DNA of 64,000 nucleotides from Phyllostachys edulis (lineage: Eukaryota; Streptophyta; Magnoliopsida; Poales; Poaceae), in NCBI GenBank assembly GCA_036346405.1, contig CM070562.1:111450412-111514411 (forward strand), in the 5' to 3' direction. Positions 33,252-44,900 of the stretch are shown here, in pieces (position 1 is the first letter of the stretch; the number at the start of each line of letters is the position of its first letter). The notes beneath the pieces are model-generated. The model saw only the letters and a list, made by a program, of their open reading frames with translations, made no database searches and was not told the origin of the DNA. The translations under genes and the position numbers were made by a program.

Positions 33252-35557
33252 TCAAATCCTCCAGAGCTCGCCGCTCGTCTCGCCGGTGCTAGTGCTGGAG
33301 GAGCTTGCTCGGTCGGAGAATGACTGCGGTGTGCCGTCGGAGGCGAGCATATCCTTGTAGGTCTTCCTGATGGTCCAGAGCGCCCTGCAGCAGTCGTTCA
33401 TGCTGGGCCTGTCCTGCCTCACCGGCCCCAGGCACCGGAACGCCAGCTCCAGCACCATCTCCAGCGCCCGCGCCGTCGCCGCCGTGCGCGCGAGGTGCGG
33501 GTCCAGCACGTCCCCGGCGCTCCCCTCGATGAACTTCCTCATCGCCCACCTCGCGGTGAGGCGCTCCTTCATCTCCCGCTTGGTCTCGATGGGGCGGCGC
33601 GCGGAGGCGAGCTCGACGAGGAGGACGCCGAAGGAGTAGACGTCGCTCCTGTCGGTGAGCTGGCACGTCCGGAGGTACTCCGGGTCGAGGTAGCCCGCCG
33701 TGCCCTTCACCTGCGTGGACACGTGCGTGGCGTCGGTCGCCTCCCCGACGCCGAGGCGCGCGAAGCCGAAGTCGGCCACCTTGGCGCGCAGCGAGGCGGT
33801 GAGCAGGATGTTGGACGACTTGATGTCGCGATGGATGATGGGGTGGTCCGAGTACATGTGCAGGTACGTCACCGCGTGCGCCACGTCGATGGCGATGTCC
33901 AGCCGCGCCCCAAACTCCAAGAACCTCCCGTCGCGTCCTGCCAATGTTGCAGAGATGTCCATTAGTAGCTACATCCATGGATGCTGATGAGGAAGAAGAA
34001 GTTGTTCCAATGTTGCAGAGATGTTCATTAGTAGCTACATCCATTGGATGCTGGTGAGGAAGAAGAAGTTGCGCCAATGTTGCAGAGATGCTCGTTAGTA
34101 GCCACATCGATGGATATTGGATGCTGATGGCTTGAATTGATGCTTACTGTCGAGGTGCTCCCTGAGGGTGCCGTTCGGGACGTACTCGACGACGACGATC
34201 TTCTCCTCGCCGCACTCCATGTAGCCGTAGAACCTCACCAGGCTCTGGTGCTCGATGCGCGCCATGATCTTCACCTCGCTCCGGAACTCAACGTCCACGT
34301 GAGGGTTCTGCATCCGCAGCTTGGCGCGCTTGACGGCGACGACCGTGCCGTCGGGGAAGACGCCCTTATAGACTGCCCCGAAGCCGCCCTGGCCGATCTT
34401 GAGCGCAGGGGAGAAGTTCTTGGTGGCCTTGAGGATCTCATCCATGGTGTACACGGAGCTCTGGAACTGCTGCCCTGTGCTGCTGTTTCGCTTTCCAGTG
34501 TTTCTGTACAGCCATCGAATGGACGTCTTCCCGGTGTGGCCGAACGCTGGAAGGGCACAAGGGGATACGAGAAATTGATAAGTTAAAGCTAAGATTTATG
34601 GAGCAGAAACAGAATGCTACTGATGGACAAGAAAGCAGCCATCTCTTCTGAAGTCTGTACCCAGAAAGTTCAGAAGATTCGAGGAAATTAACTAGAGTTG
34701 AGCTTATTCATAATAATGTGATAATTGATCGTGGCTGATCGTCGAATACCACACCAAAACATAAGGAACAAGAGATCCTAGAGGCTAGTTGTTATTCTGA
34801 AATTCTATAGTTTTCACCAGCAATTCTGATCTAAAAAGCTCAGACAAGTTGCTGCAGAGTTCAGGGGCACATTAACCCCTTGGGCTTACAGCTGCGCTAT
34901 CCATGGTAAATCTTTGGAATTATGCAAATTTGACAGCAATCCCAAAACAAGCGTCTAATTATTTTCAGTCTTGGAAGTGAATCCAATCATTTCTGCTTCC
35001 GATCAGATAAGGGGCAAAGAGATCCCAAGTGTTATACTAACACAAGCCAAATGAGCTAACCACAGTAGCTAGTTAGTAGAGAACAATTAAAATTCACTTG
35101 CTGGTATGGTTGCACTCGCACACAAAAGAATCAAAATTCTCTCGAACACGTACGAGCAGAGCAGCACTCCAGAGTTAAGACTGTTTAGCAGGAGCAATTC
35201 CAATCAGGAAATTAAGCTCCGGTCGATCGAGAAGAATTGGAGAGGAGAGGGGAGGGGAGGGGAGGGGAGCACTTTACAAGGTGGCTTTCTCTTGATCGCG
35301 TCATCCGGCACCGCGGACTCCTTGCTGCTGCCGGTCTTCTTGGAGGTGGATGACGATGTGGAGAGCGAGGTGAACCACACCCCGATGGACCTGAAGAGCG
35401 ACATGACCGAGGCCGCTCTGCCGCCGCCGCCGCCACCGCCGCCGCCGCCGCGGGAGAGCGGCTGCGACCACGCGGGGCTCCACGCCCACCGCTCCCGCGC
35501 CGGCGCGCGCCTCTCGGACAACGACGACATGTTCCTGCGGTGGTCGCGTCCGGACAT
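33252..35557 (-). CDS. CRCK: Calmodulin-binding receptor-like cytoplasmic kinase (CRCK type)
   Basis: Three exons: 35557-35278, 34546-34148 and 33937-33252, all GT-AG and phase 1, giving 454 residues. The N-terminus is Ser/Gly-rich with a 10-Gly run and no signal peptide or membrane segment. The kinase domain starts about residue 130 (DEILKATKNFSPALKIGQGG); Gly loop 144-152, ATP-binding K166, catalytic HRDIKSSN with D264, DFG at 282-284, and GTAGYLDPEYL in the activation segment. Motifs and layout match plant CRCK1/2 kinases, reported to bind calmodulin and act in stress signalling; the binding site overlaps the kinase domain. Two start codons are possible (35557 or 35530). All key kinase residues are present, so it is probably functional. 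A MULE ends about 350 bp upstream. Confidence 0.9.
33945..34137. repeat. ~65-bp tandem repeat in the CRCK second intron
   Basis: Three copies of a unit containing CCAATGTTGCAGAGATG and TTAGTAGCTACATCCAT (starts near 33942, 34008, 34074). The first copy adjoins the acceptor of exon 3. The intron is only 210 bp, so the repeat fills most of it. Confidence 0.8.
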
Positions 35558-35911
35558 GGCCGTGTTGGGTGGACGGGCGGGACTGCCATATGTGATTGCG
35601 TATGCTGCTTTATGTAAGGAAACGCGCGCCAGGCGAGGCGAGGCGCGACCGTGTCCAAGGCTGGCCAGGTAAGCATCGCAGGTGCCTCTGCAGGTGGGGC
35701 CGGAGCCCGCAAGCCAGCGAGATAAAATGCATTGGACCTGGCAAACGGTCGATGGGGATCGGGGAGAGCAGAAGAATTCATTGAGAGGCTAAGAGCTCAT
35801 TCATTGAGGGTAAACCATGGACTCGTTCTCTCAATCCTTGACAGATTGCAACGTCATGACTCGTGAGTGGTAGGTGGTAGGCACAGGCTGAAAGTGAACT
35901 AGTCACCTTAG
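35558..35911 (-). promoter_or_regulatory. Short promoter interval of the CRCK gene
   Basis: About 350 bp between the CRCK start codon and the MULE terminus. A TATA-like TTTTATC on the minus strand at about 35721 is the only core-promoter candidate, and it is weak. Confidence 0.35.
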
Positions 35912-36330
35912 GAAATTTTATTATTATTTAATTTTTTTAATTATATTTTAAAATTAACCTCTCGCAAACTTTATTTCCAATTCTGACATCTTTGGTCACG
36001 CCATCTTCCGTGGCGTGACAAAACAACACTGTTACGCCACTCATAGCGGCGCTGCCAAAACTGTCGCGCAAGCCCTCGGTCGTGCGCCGTGCCAGTGTGG
36101 AGCTTGCGTGGCATGTGTCACGTCATATCACATGGCGTGACAAATCTGCCTTGTCACACCTTTGTATGTGGTGTGATAGGACCCGATGCTAAGGAGACGT
36201 TTGGACCGTCCGATCGGAATCGGACGGTCCGAACAGACGGAGACGTTCGGATGGTCCGAACGTATCATTTGTCACGCCATGTATCACAGTGTGACAGTAG
36301 GCTGTGTTACGCCGTCCATATTGGCGTGAC
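35912..36330. repeat. Left terminal inverted repeat of the MULE
   Basis: AT-rich outer 80 bp, then repeated TGTCACGCC/GGCGTGACA palindromes. A local inverted repeat GGACCGTCCGATC...GATCGGACGGTCC-like block lies at about 36190-36260. Confidence 0.8.
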
Positions 36331-37100
36331 AGGGGCTAATTCCAGTTGGTTTGTAAATTATGACAATTATTCTATTTGGATTTATGGATTTGGAACCTGT
36401 GGTAAGATGATAACAAGGGGGACTTCCTTTTGAAAGATAAAAAACAATTGAAGGTACGGTGATACATAACACCATGTACATGTAGCATTTAACAATCCAC
36501 AACTTGAAAATAGAGACCTCTTTACGTAACCAAATATCACACCATCCTTTTAATTGAGAGTAAATACATATATAGACCGGTAATCTTTTTGTGGTTTGAA
36601 AACCTTTGACACTTCACAGTATTTCCAGGGCGTGTCCCAGAAGTGATGCATAATGCATCCTGAAAAAAAGACTAATATGTGGATTGTGTGGTACAACGTG
36701 AGGCACAATTATGCATGTATGCTAGACAGTACCGCTGATGAAAGATGCGTAGACAACCTACTGGAATGATAGGTGGTGCTCTTCATCACTTTGTGGTCGT
36801 AGACCATTTCGTGCCCACTTCTAGAACTCATTTTTTTAATGTTGTTGGATGCTTTGCTACGCGAAGAATTGAATGCGAAAAGACGACGAGATTTGAACTT
36901 GCGAATTAAAATAGACTTCATAATAAAGCTTGGAATAACATGGCGCATAGGATTTGGTTACGTGCATAAGAAACAACATCATGCACGATGCAACAAACCG
37001 AAGTACTCCCACGATACATATGCGCCTTTTTTGGAATGGAAATAAATTCGACCTTCCGGGAACTAGTACAGAATGGTCTGACCTACTGCGTGGACTGAGA

Positions 37101-37806
37101 TTATTTTCCCTTCCTTGTTAGCTCGGCGTTGAACTCCTCACCGGCCTCTTTGGCCTTGGCCGCCATTTTCCTCTTTCTCTCACGCTCCCTCTCGCGAGCC
37201 TCGCGCTTCCTGCGCCTGCACACCTCGAGATGAGCTTTCGTCTCCCGACGTATGCGCTCGTTTTGCTCGTGGGTGCGGCGTTCCTCCTCCCGGATCTCAC
37301 GGGCTCTCTTGGCATCCCACTCGTCGAAGTTGGGAGACCACTGGTCATGTGGGTGGATCTCTTGGTCGATCCATTTGCGGTAGTCACATAGCGGATCTGG
37401 GGACTACAGGTAGACGGGAGAGGTTGTTAGTGCGTACTTTGAAAGAGAAATAGTAGGGAAACACACTTTAATTGGTCCTTACCGGCTACCGATAGTTGCT
37501 CGTGTCCCAACGTCGGTCAGAATAGTCACTGGAGTAGTTCGCGCAACCCTAATAACGCATGCCTAGGCTCAGCCATTGCTTAGACTTGAAGAACTTGCAT
37601 GGGTCCCTGCACCAACAGAGGGGCGGCGTCTCCCCCTCTGGCGAGTGTTGCAGCGAACGCTCGGTTGGAACATTCTGGAAGACGTTGCTGCTACGGGGGG
37701 CCTCTTGCTAGACCCAGGTCGCAGCAGCCCTTGCTTGGTCGTCCCGCGCCCCAGCAGCCCTTGCTAGTTCACGGATCTTGTCCCATTGCTTCTGCAGCTT
37801 GTCCAT
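37101..37806 (-). pseudogene. MULE second ORF, zinc-finger-like, with three in-frame stops
   Basis: Exons 37806-37483 and 37403-37101 flank a GT-AG intron. Exon 1 starts MDKLQKQWDKIRELARAAG, then carries LCWCRDPCKF and, after a stop, GCANYSSDYSDRRWDTSN. The Cys pattern CWC-x3-C...C resembles a GRF-like zinc finger. Exon 2 reads PLCDYRKWIDQEIHPHDQW and continues as a charged helix (EIREEERRTHEQNERIRRET). Stops occur after residue 32 (ATWV), in the finger (RYY) and just before the intron. Related proteins are common in grasses near transposons; the role is unknown. It lies on the same strand as the transposase. Confidence 0.65.
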
Positions 37807-37924
37807 CCCGACGTAGTGAACCAAACTCTGGTGTATTGTTGGGTTTGGTTGTGTAGTGTTCTCTCCCAGATATCTTCCACCTCCTTTTATAAGCCATAGG
37901 GTTGGCATAGTGTAGTAAATTTCA

Positions 37925-38770
37925 AGCAGAGTCTTGTCTTTTCGTTCTGAAGGAGGTAGAGTGTTGTCATGTCGATCTGAAAAGCTGGGGAGGCAGAGTG
38001 TTGCCATATCTTACTTTGCATAGAGAAGTCATGTCTTGCTTTGCAGAGTGCTATATTTTCGGTCTAAAAAGTTGGCGAGGCAAAGTGTTATCACGTCATT
38101 CTATGCAGAGTCATGTCTTTTCGGTCTGAAAACCTGGCAAGGCAGTCAGGATTGTCATGTCGATCTGGAAAGCTGACGAGGCTGTCAGGGTTGTCAAGTC
38201 AATCTGAAAAGCCTAAACCCTAAACCTAAACCGTAAACCATAAACCTAAACCCTAAACCCTAAACCCAAACCCTAAACCCTAAACCCAAACCCTAACCCT
38301 TAACCTAAACCTAGAAATAAACCTAAAGCCTAATAGCCTAAACCCTAACCTAAACATAAACGTAAATGTGAACCTAAAACCCTAAACCCTAAAACTGTAA
38401 ACCCTAAAACCGTAACCTATTCCAAAACCAACCCTAAAACCTAAAATAAAGCAGATTGTTGTCACGTCCTTCTTTGCAGAGTCATGTCTTTTCGGTCTGA
38501 AAAAGCTGAGGTGGTATAGTGTTGTCACGTCTTACTTTGCAGAGAGAAGTCGTCGGGTCACGTCCTGCTTTGCGGAGACAAGTCATGGCTTGCTTTGCAG
38601 AGAGAAGGCATTTTCTTGCTTTTCAGAGTGATGTCTTTTCGGTCTGAAAAGCTGGCGAGGCAGAGTGATGTCACGTCTTTCTCTGCAGAGTCATGTCTTT
38701 TCGGTCTAAAAAGCTGTGGAGGTGTAGTGTTGTCATGTCGATCTAAAAAGCTGGCAAAATCGTACTGCCA
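37925..38770. repeat. Minisatellite with TCTTTTCGGTCTGAAAAGCTG units, split by a telomere-like tract
   Basis: Units such as GTCTTTTCGGTCTGAAAA and GGCAGAGTGTTGTCACGTC recur at 37925-38205 and 38458-38770 with irregular spacing of about 50-70 bp. The two blocks lie on either side of the telomere-like sequence at 38211-38450. Confidence 0.75.
38211..38450. repeat. Interstitial telomere-like repeat (CCCTAAA)n
   Basis: About 240 bp of CCCTAAA and variants (CCTAAAC, CCCAAAC, CCGTAAA). The plant telomere unit is TTTAGGG, read here as CCCTAAA. Copies are degenerate, most regular at 38250-38300. It is internal to the MULE, so it is not a chromosome end. Confidence 0.92.
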
Positions 38771-38834
38771 CGCCAAGTTCCTAGCCGGTCTAGAGGCGTT
38801 GCGAGAAAAAGACCGCTGGTGTGGTGCTAAGTCT

Positions 38835-38905
38835 TGTCACGCCATTTCTCCCGGCGTGACAGGACTGCCTTGTCACGCCACTATACATGGCGTGGCAAAA
38901 CCATA
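38835..38905. repeat. Internal MULE-terminus-like palindromes
   Basis: TTGTCACGCCATTTCTCCCG, then GGCGTGACA and TTGTCACGCCACTATACATG with GGCGTGGCA repeat the palindrome style of the terminal repeats in the middle of the element, next to the transposase 3' end. Confidence 0.65.
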
Positions 38906-41900
38906 TTGCAACGCCAAGCTTCTAGTCGTTCCAGAGCCGTTGCAAGTACAGTCTCTCGCAGTCAGGTTCACTCTATGGTTCCGACCACCGTAAAGCTCGC
39001 CCCCTATCGATGTGTTCCCTACCGCTCGACCACAGATATATGTAAAGTAGGATCGTATTCTCCGCCTCCTAATTGCATGACTCGGCCTCCATGGCAGAAG
39101 AAGGTGTTGGGCGGCCAGCACCCCAACGCTAGTCAGCGTTGTATGCATCCCTTGCTCGGGTCCACTGATCCACAAAGTATGAGTTGGTCTTTCGAAACGA
39201 GTACTCCATGATAACAGATACTGGCATCGCACGGATGCCCTTAATAACGTTGTTGAACACCTCCGAGATGTTCATTGTCATCATTCCATACCGACAGCCA
39301 TCTTCATCGTATGTCTGTGCCCACTTCGCCTTGCTGCTGCAAGACCTTGTCCAACCACAAGTTACCCTGTTCGTTGGTCAGTCCCCTCAACTCCATCAAC
39401 TTGACCTCGAATTCCCTCTTCTCCAAGCATCCACTGTAACACCCTGATTTTCAGAGCCTTTTTGAAAAAATTTCAAAATAAAAAGAACCATTTGGTTTTG
39501 ATGAGAATTCAAAGCTTAACCTGAGAATTTCAGAATTTGAAGTGTTTAAAATGACTAAACTAAACTTCAACTAATCCAAAGCTCGGTTCTTTTGGTGTTG
39601 CTCTAGCTCTTTGGAGCTATCTTTCCTTTTCTTGATAAGGGTTTCCTTTCCTCTATCCTATATTTAGACATTCTTATATGTCCAGACCGTCCCTCTTGTT
39701 TGACCTCTGTTGTTGTTATCTCCTCCTTGTCTTTTCGGGTCGTTCCTCTCCTTTGGAAATCTCTCTCTGTTGAGACCTTTGTTAAGTTTACCCTCCTAGT
39801 CCAAATTCCATTCTTTGGGTCAGACCTTCCTTAATCTCAATTGCAGTTTAAACCTCCTCTGAGGTTTAGATTTTTCCTTGTAACTAGACCTCCTTTGAGG
39901 ACTAGACAATCCTTACGGTTCGGACGTCTCTCTTTTTTTGGGCACTCTCTAGAACTAGGATTCCTTTGTATTTAGCCTTCCTGTGTGCCCAGACCTTCCC
40001 TCTTGTTTGGCTATCTCCTGGAAGCCACATCCCCTCATGTTTGGAACACTTCTATGAGTCTAGACCTTCCTTGTATCTAGACTACCCTTTGTTGGCTTGA
40101 ACCTCTTTATGGTCCAGACACATTTCTTTGTTGACTTGAATTATCCCTTCTGGATCTTTCTCTTCATCAACCCTCTTTCCTCTCTAGGCTCATTTGAATC
40201 CCCTCATAGTTCACCTGAACCTCTATGGGCTCCATAGAACCTTCTTTTAGTTTATCTGGACTTCGTTGTTTTCATTTGAACTTCTCTTTGGTTTGGATCA
40301 CTTTGGATCTCTTTGTTGGTTTGAATCTCTTTGGTTCAGACCTCCTTCCTGTCCAGACTTCTTCTGAGTCTAGACCCCCTTGTTGCCTGGGCACTCTCTT
40401 ATGCCCAAACCTCTTATCAGTTGGGACCTCCTTGTATTCCATTGGATCTCTTGTGTGCCTTCGAACCTTCTGTGTTCACTTGAACCCCCTTGGCACTTCC
40501 CCTTGGCCGCCAGGATCTCCTTGGGACCATCCTGACCGCCAAGACCTCCTCTGATCTCCTCTTAACTAACAAAGTCACCTTTGAGTTATCCTGACCGCTG
40601 AAATCTGGGTCGGACCACTTTCTGTGGATCCCTTCCACCAGAATCCTTTTTCCTTTGAAATCCTTCTTTGGATCTCCCTTTTGGAGATCTTAGCCCACCG
40701 ACCTCCTCCTTTTTGATCCGAACGCCAAGACCTCCTTCGTGGGTCTTGACCAAGCCAGATCTTCTCGACCGGACTTCGCCCTTTGATCTCCTCCGCTCGG
40801 ACCTCCCATGCGTAGATCTGAACCATTCGGGAACTCTTTGTTCTAATCTTAATCATCAGGACCTCCCTTCGCCTTGATCTTAATCGATAAAGCTCTATTG
40901 ATTTCATCCCAGCCATTGAGACCTCCCATGAGTTGATCTCACTCGCTGAGAACCTCCTAGACCAATCGTGACCGTTAGGATCTCCCTTATGAGGTCCTAG
41001 CCATTAGATCTCCACCTTTCGATTTGAGCTTGACCTTCGGACCTCCTGTGAGTAGGTCGTTGGACTTCCTGTCCAGAGGACCTCCTCCTGGTTGTGTCTG
41101 TTGGACCTCCCTATCCTTGGACCACATCCCAACCGCCCAGACCTCCTTCGAGCAGGTCTAGACCGTTAAGATGTTCTTTGATCGTATCTGAGCCATCCAG
41201 ACCTCTTTCAGAGGTGATCTAAACAGTTCCGACCTCTTTTGATCATCTCCGAGCCGCTCAGATCTCCTTTGCTTATTTTCTTGATCGTTAGGACCTCTCC
41301 TGGCTTTTGATCTTGACCGTCAGACCTCCCCCTTGTGAGATCTGACCGTCAGGACCAGCCTTTTACGGGTCTTGTCCTCAGGACCATCTCGTGGGTGTGT
41401 CTTCTAGACCTCCTGTCCATAAGACCTCCCCATTGTATGTCTTCTGGACCCCATGTCCAGGACCTCCTTGAAATCTTTTTAGACCACTTGTCCTTATACC
41501 TCCTTGTGGCCTTTAGGACCTTTTGTCCTCAAAGACCTCCCTGTTTGTCTTCAGAACCTCCTTCTTAGGACCTCCTCTGGGAATCTCCTCCGTGGACCTC
41601 CTTGCAGGACCTCTCCTGTGGATCTCCTCGCAGAACCTCCTCCTTGGACCGTCCCCTTTGACCAAGCTGTTCACCTTTTGACTGGTCTTCCTTGGCTCTT
41701 AAGTGCATTTGATATGGGTGGAGTCACATTAAGTGCTTCCACCTACATTTGTCCTCTTTTCTACTTTTTATCACATCCCTTGCTTTCTTTATCCTTTTTA
41801 GTACCTTGGGGTAGTGTGCCTTTGTACCAATACATTGAATTCGGTCATCCTCTTTTTCTGGTGCTTCTATTCCCTTTCTCCTTTAAATAGAGCACCAGGG

Positions 41901-44900
41901 GTACCCACTGCCTCCCTGTTCTTCATTTCGACCTCTGTTCTCAGCTCTTTTGGTTTTAGGGAGCTCTCCAAGCCCCTCTGGCTCGGACCTCCTTGAGACC
42001 GAGCCCTTCACCCATCGGACCTCCTCCCAAGGGTCTTCTCTGGTTTTTCTTTTAGTTTCTTCCTCTGCTCTTTACTTCTTGCTCAGTTCGGTTGAAATTC
42101 TTTTGGATCTTTATTTGCTTTGCTTCATTCTTGTGTAGATCTTGACGTTTCCAGAGAGCCAGAGCTGTGGGAGAGAATAGATTCTTAAGCTATCAAGCAA
42201 GAGGTAAGTTACACTCTTGATCATATTGCACCCAGTATCTCAAATTATTTATGTTCAATTTCAAAGTATAATGCATGCTTATTTCTACCAAGTTATTTCA
42301 ATACCTGTCTTTAAACACATAGTTATGCCTATTTCCTTCATATGGCCAACTTTGACATTGAACCAAATTTGTTGTCACCTTAGACAAAATCGGTTGATAC
42401 AATAGTGTGAACCAGAGCAATTGAAAACCATATGCTTAGTCTTGCTTAGACCAAAAGTACTTGTTTTGGGGAAATCTTTACCTTCATGACCAACTATTGT
42501 TTAAAATGTTTTGACCATGACATTGGGGTGTCATGGGCGCATGAAAATGCTGCTGGGGAAGCAAAGAAAATGAAAATGGATTTGGACTTGGGTGAATTGG
42601 TTTGCTTGGCTGGTGCAATGTTTGTGCACGGACTCTATCCTGGCTAAGGTGGAGGTCCAGGGGTTTGTGGTTATCGCCCGAGTCAGTTGAGGACCGGTCT
42701 TTGAGCCGCCAATGCTAGGCCTATAATGGGCTATGCCAAAATCGTGCAACCACATGTCTCGGTAAAGATGGGGCGTGGGACCTGGCTGAGTAATTTGCAA
42801 AGTTCTACCATAAGCTGCTCCATTGGAGGTGTGGGAGGTCTTATATGGCCAATGGTCTATGATAACCTCATCGCTCCCATCGGTGCAAGAGGGGCTTTCC
42901 ACGGATTATGATCCATAGGAAGGTGAAACCTTAGCCAGAAAGGCGTGGTGGAACAATGCATTGTAAAGGCCTTGTCATGAACTCTAGACCTCTTACCTTC
43001 TAAGCGGTGAGAGGTGGCACTCGCGCATGCCAAACAAACTAGAGGAATCATGTCATGTGGGTAAAGTGTACAACCTCTGCAGAGTTAAATCTATTCGAAT
43101 AGCCGTGTCCGCGGTTATGGACGTGCTGGCAGCGGCCACTCAGAGTTAGATATTGGTTTTGGGTTCTGAAAATGTTTATTAAACTGTTTTGGGATTTCTA
43201 TCCCATGGGTTGTGGGCGGGGAGCCTTGTGACAGGAGTGTATCCTTCACCACTTGTGATGAATGAATATCCAACTGAAAACAGATTTACTAAATGAATTT
43301 TATTTATTGTATGATGCTTTGGAACTTAATACTGGTAATTGGAAATAAACATGGCTTTATGCAAATCAACCATATTAAGCCTTCTATTGTGATATCCATT
43401 TATGCATGTCATCTCTGTTATCTGACGGGTGTAACTTGCGAGCACGGTTGTTGTGCTCACTCTTGCTTGTTGCTGTCTTTAGCAGGGTATGGAAGCCTTC
43501 GGGTGACCTGTTCTGTGGACCAAGTGGTCCTGATCGACTAGGATTGCGCCCTCCAGCCGATTGCCTGTGGTGTATCGGGTGGCCTAAATGTTTTACCTTC
43601 TGCTATATTTTGTTTGCTGGCTTGTAAGCTCTCTTGTAAACAACTTCCTTGATCTTAATAAAGCTGGCTGTGTTGCAATGCTATCACCATTGTTGCTGTG
43701 AAGAGCTAGCCATGATCCTTGGGACTAGCTCAGTATGCACAGGGAACCACGGAGTAAGCTCAGTCCTCCCCGACCACCCTCAGGGTTGGGCGTGTGTGGT
43801 TTTGTGGTGGTCTCAGCCCTCCACGACCTCCTCTGGTGGGTTGTGGGTGGTCTTGGGATGACCACAAACCTCCACACCTTCCCCTGGTCTGGCCGTGGGA
43901 GATCTTTGAGGGTGCTCCATGGCTCCACGACCTCCTCGGACTTGTTCTCCTGGACTTCCAGGAGGTCCTCCCGGACCTCCTGGGAGGTCTTGGTGGACTG
44001 ACCGAGAGATCCTTTTAGGACCTTCTGGGAGGTCCTGGTGGACCTTCTTGGAGCTCTTAGAGGACCTCTCGGGTGCCCTAGGGTTGGGTCGTTACATCCA
44101 CATAACAGCTTGAACTTTTTGGTGAGATCTTCCTGCTACATTCCTTAAAGAAATTAGCCGCTAAATGGCGTATACACCACCTATGCAGCACATCCTGGTG
44201 TCCATCAAGTTTGCTCTTCACAGCGTTTAGAATGTCACGGTGCCTGTCCGAGATGATGCAAAATTGTCGTCCAGGCCCAATGAGGCGTAGACGAACTATA
44301 TCCAGGAACCATTCCCAGCTTGCATTGTTCTCACCCTCTGTCAACGCGAATGCTAATGGAATCAACTGGTCCTCTGCATCAATACCCACGGCGAGCATTA
44401 AGGCACCATAGTACTTCCCCATCAGGAATGTTGTGTCAACAGATAAGATAAGCCTGCAATGTTTGAAGTCCTCTATGTATTGCCCAAAGGACTAATGCAC
44501 CCTCCCAAGGACATGTTTCATAACCCCTCCATTGAGTTCCATTCGGTTGTCATGCCAAGGATAAAACCCTATGCCCGAATTCTTGGCCTGCATAGCGGTT
44601 AGGATTCGAGGAAGCAAACCGTAAGCCTCCTTCCAATCACCCCACAATAACTACATCGCTCTCTGCTTTGCCCTCCATACTTTCACATACTTCACACAGT
44701 ACTTAATGAACCCGTAGATAACCTCGATGAGGGTGGCGACAGTCACATCAGGATCGACAGCCACAACCACCATAATACACCTAGCAATGAAATTTGCGGT
44801 CGCCTGGAGGTGCTCTCCGGACACTTGTGCGGTCCCACAAAAGTGAGGTTGCTTCACATTCGCTATTTTCCATTGATTATCCCTTGTTTTGCTGCCCCAT

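Noticed and set aside
33495..33965. Long plus-strand frame opposite the kinase
   Set aside because: A mirror of GC-rich kinase codons; the minus strand has all kinase motifs.
35204..35781. Other frames over CRCK exon 1
   Set aside because: The splice-consistent frame with MSLFRSIGVWF joined to exon 2 is preferred; the others lack a junction.
38211..38450. Chromosome end (true telomere)
   Set aside because: Coding and transposon sequence continues on both sides and the repeats are degenerate.
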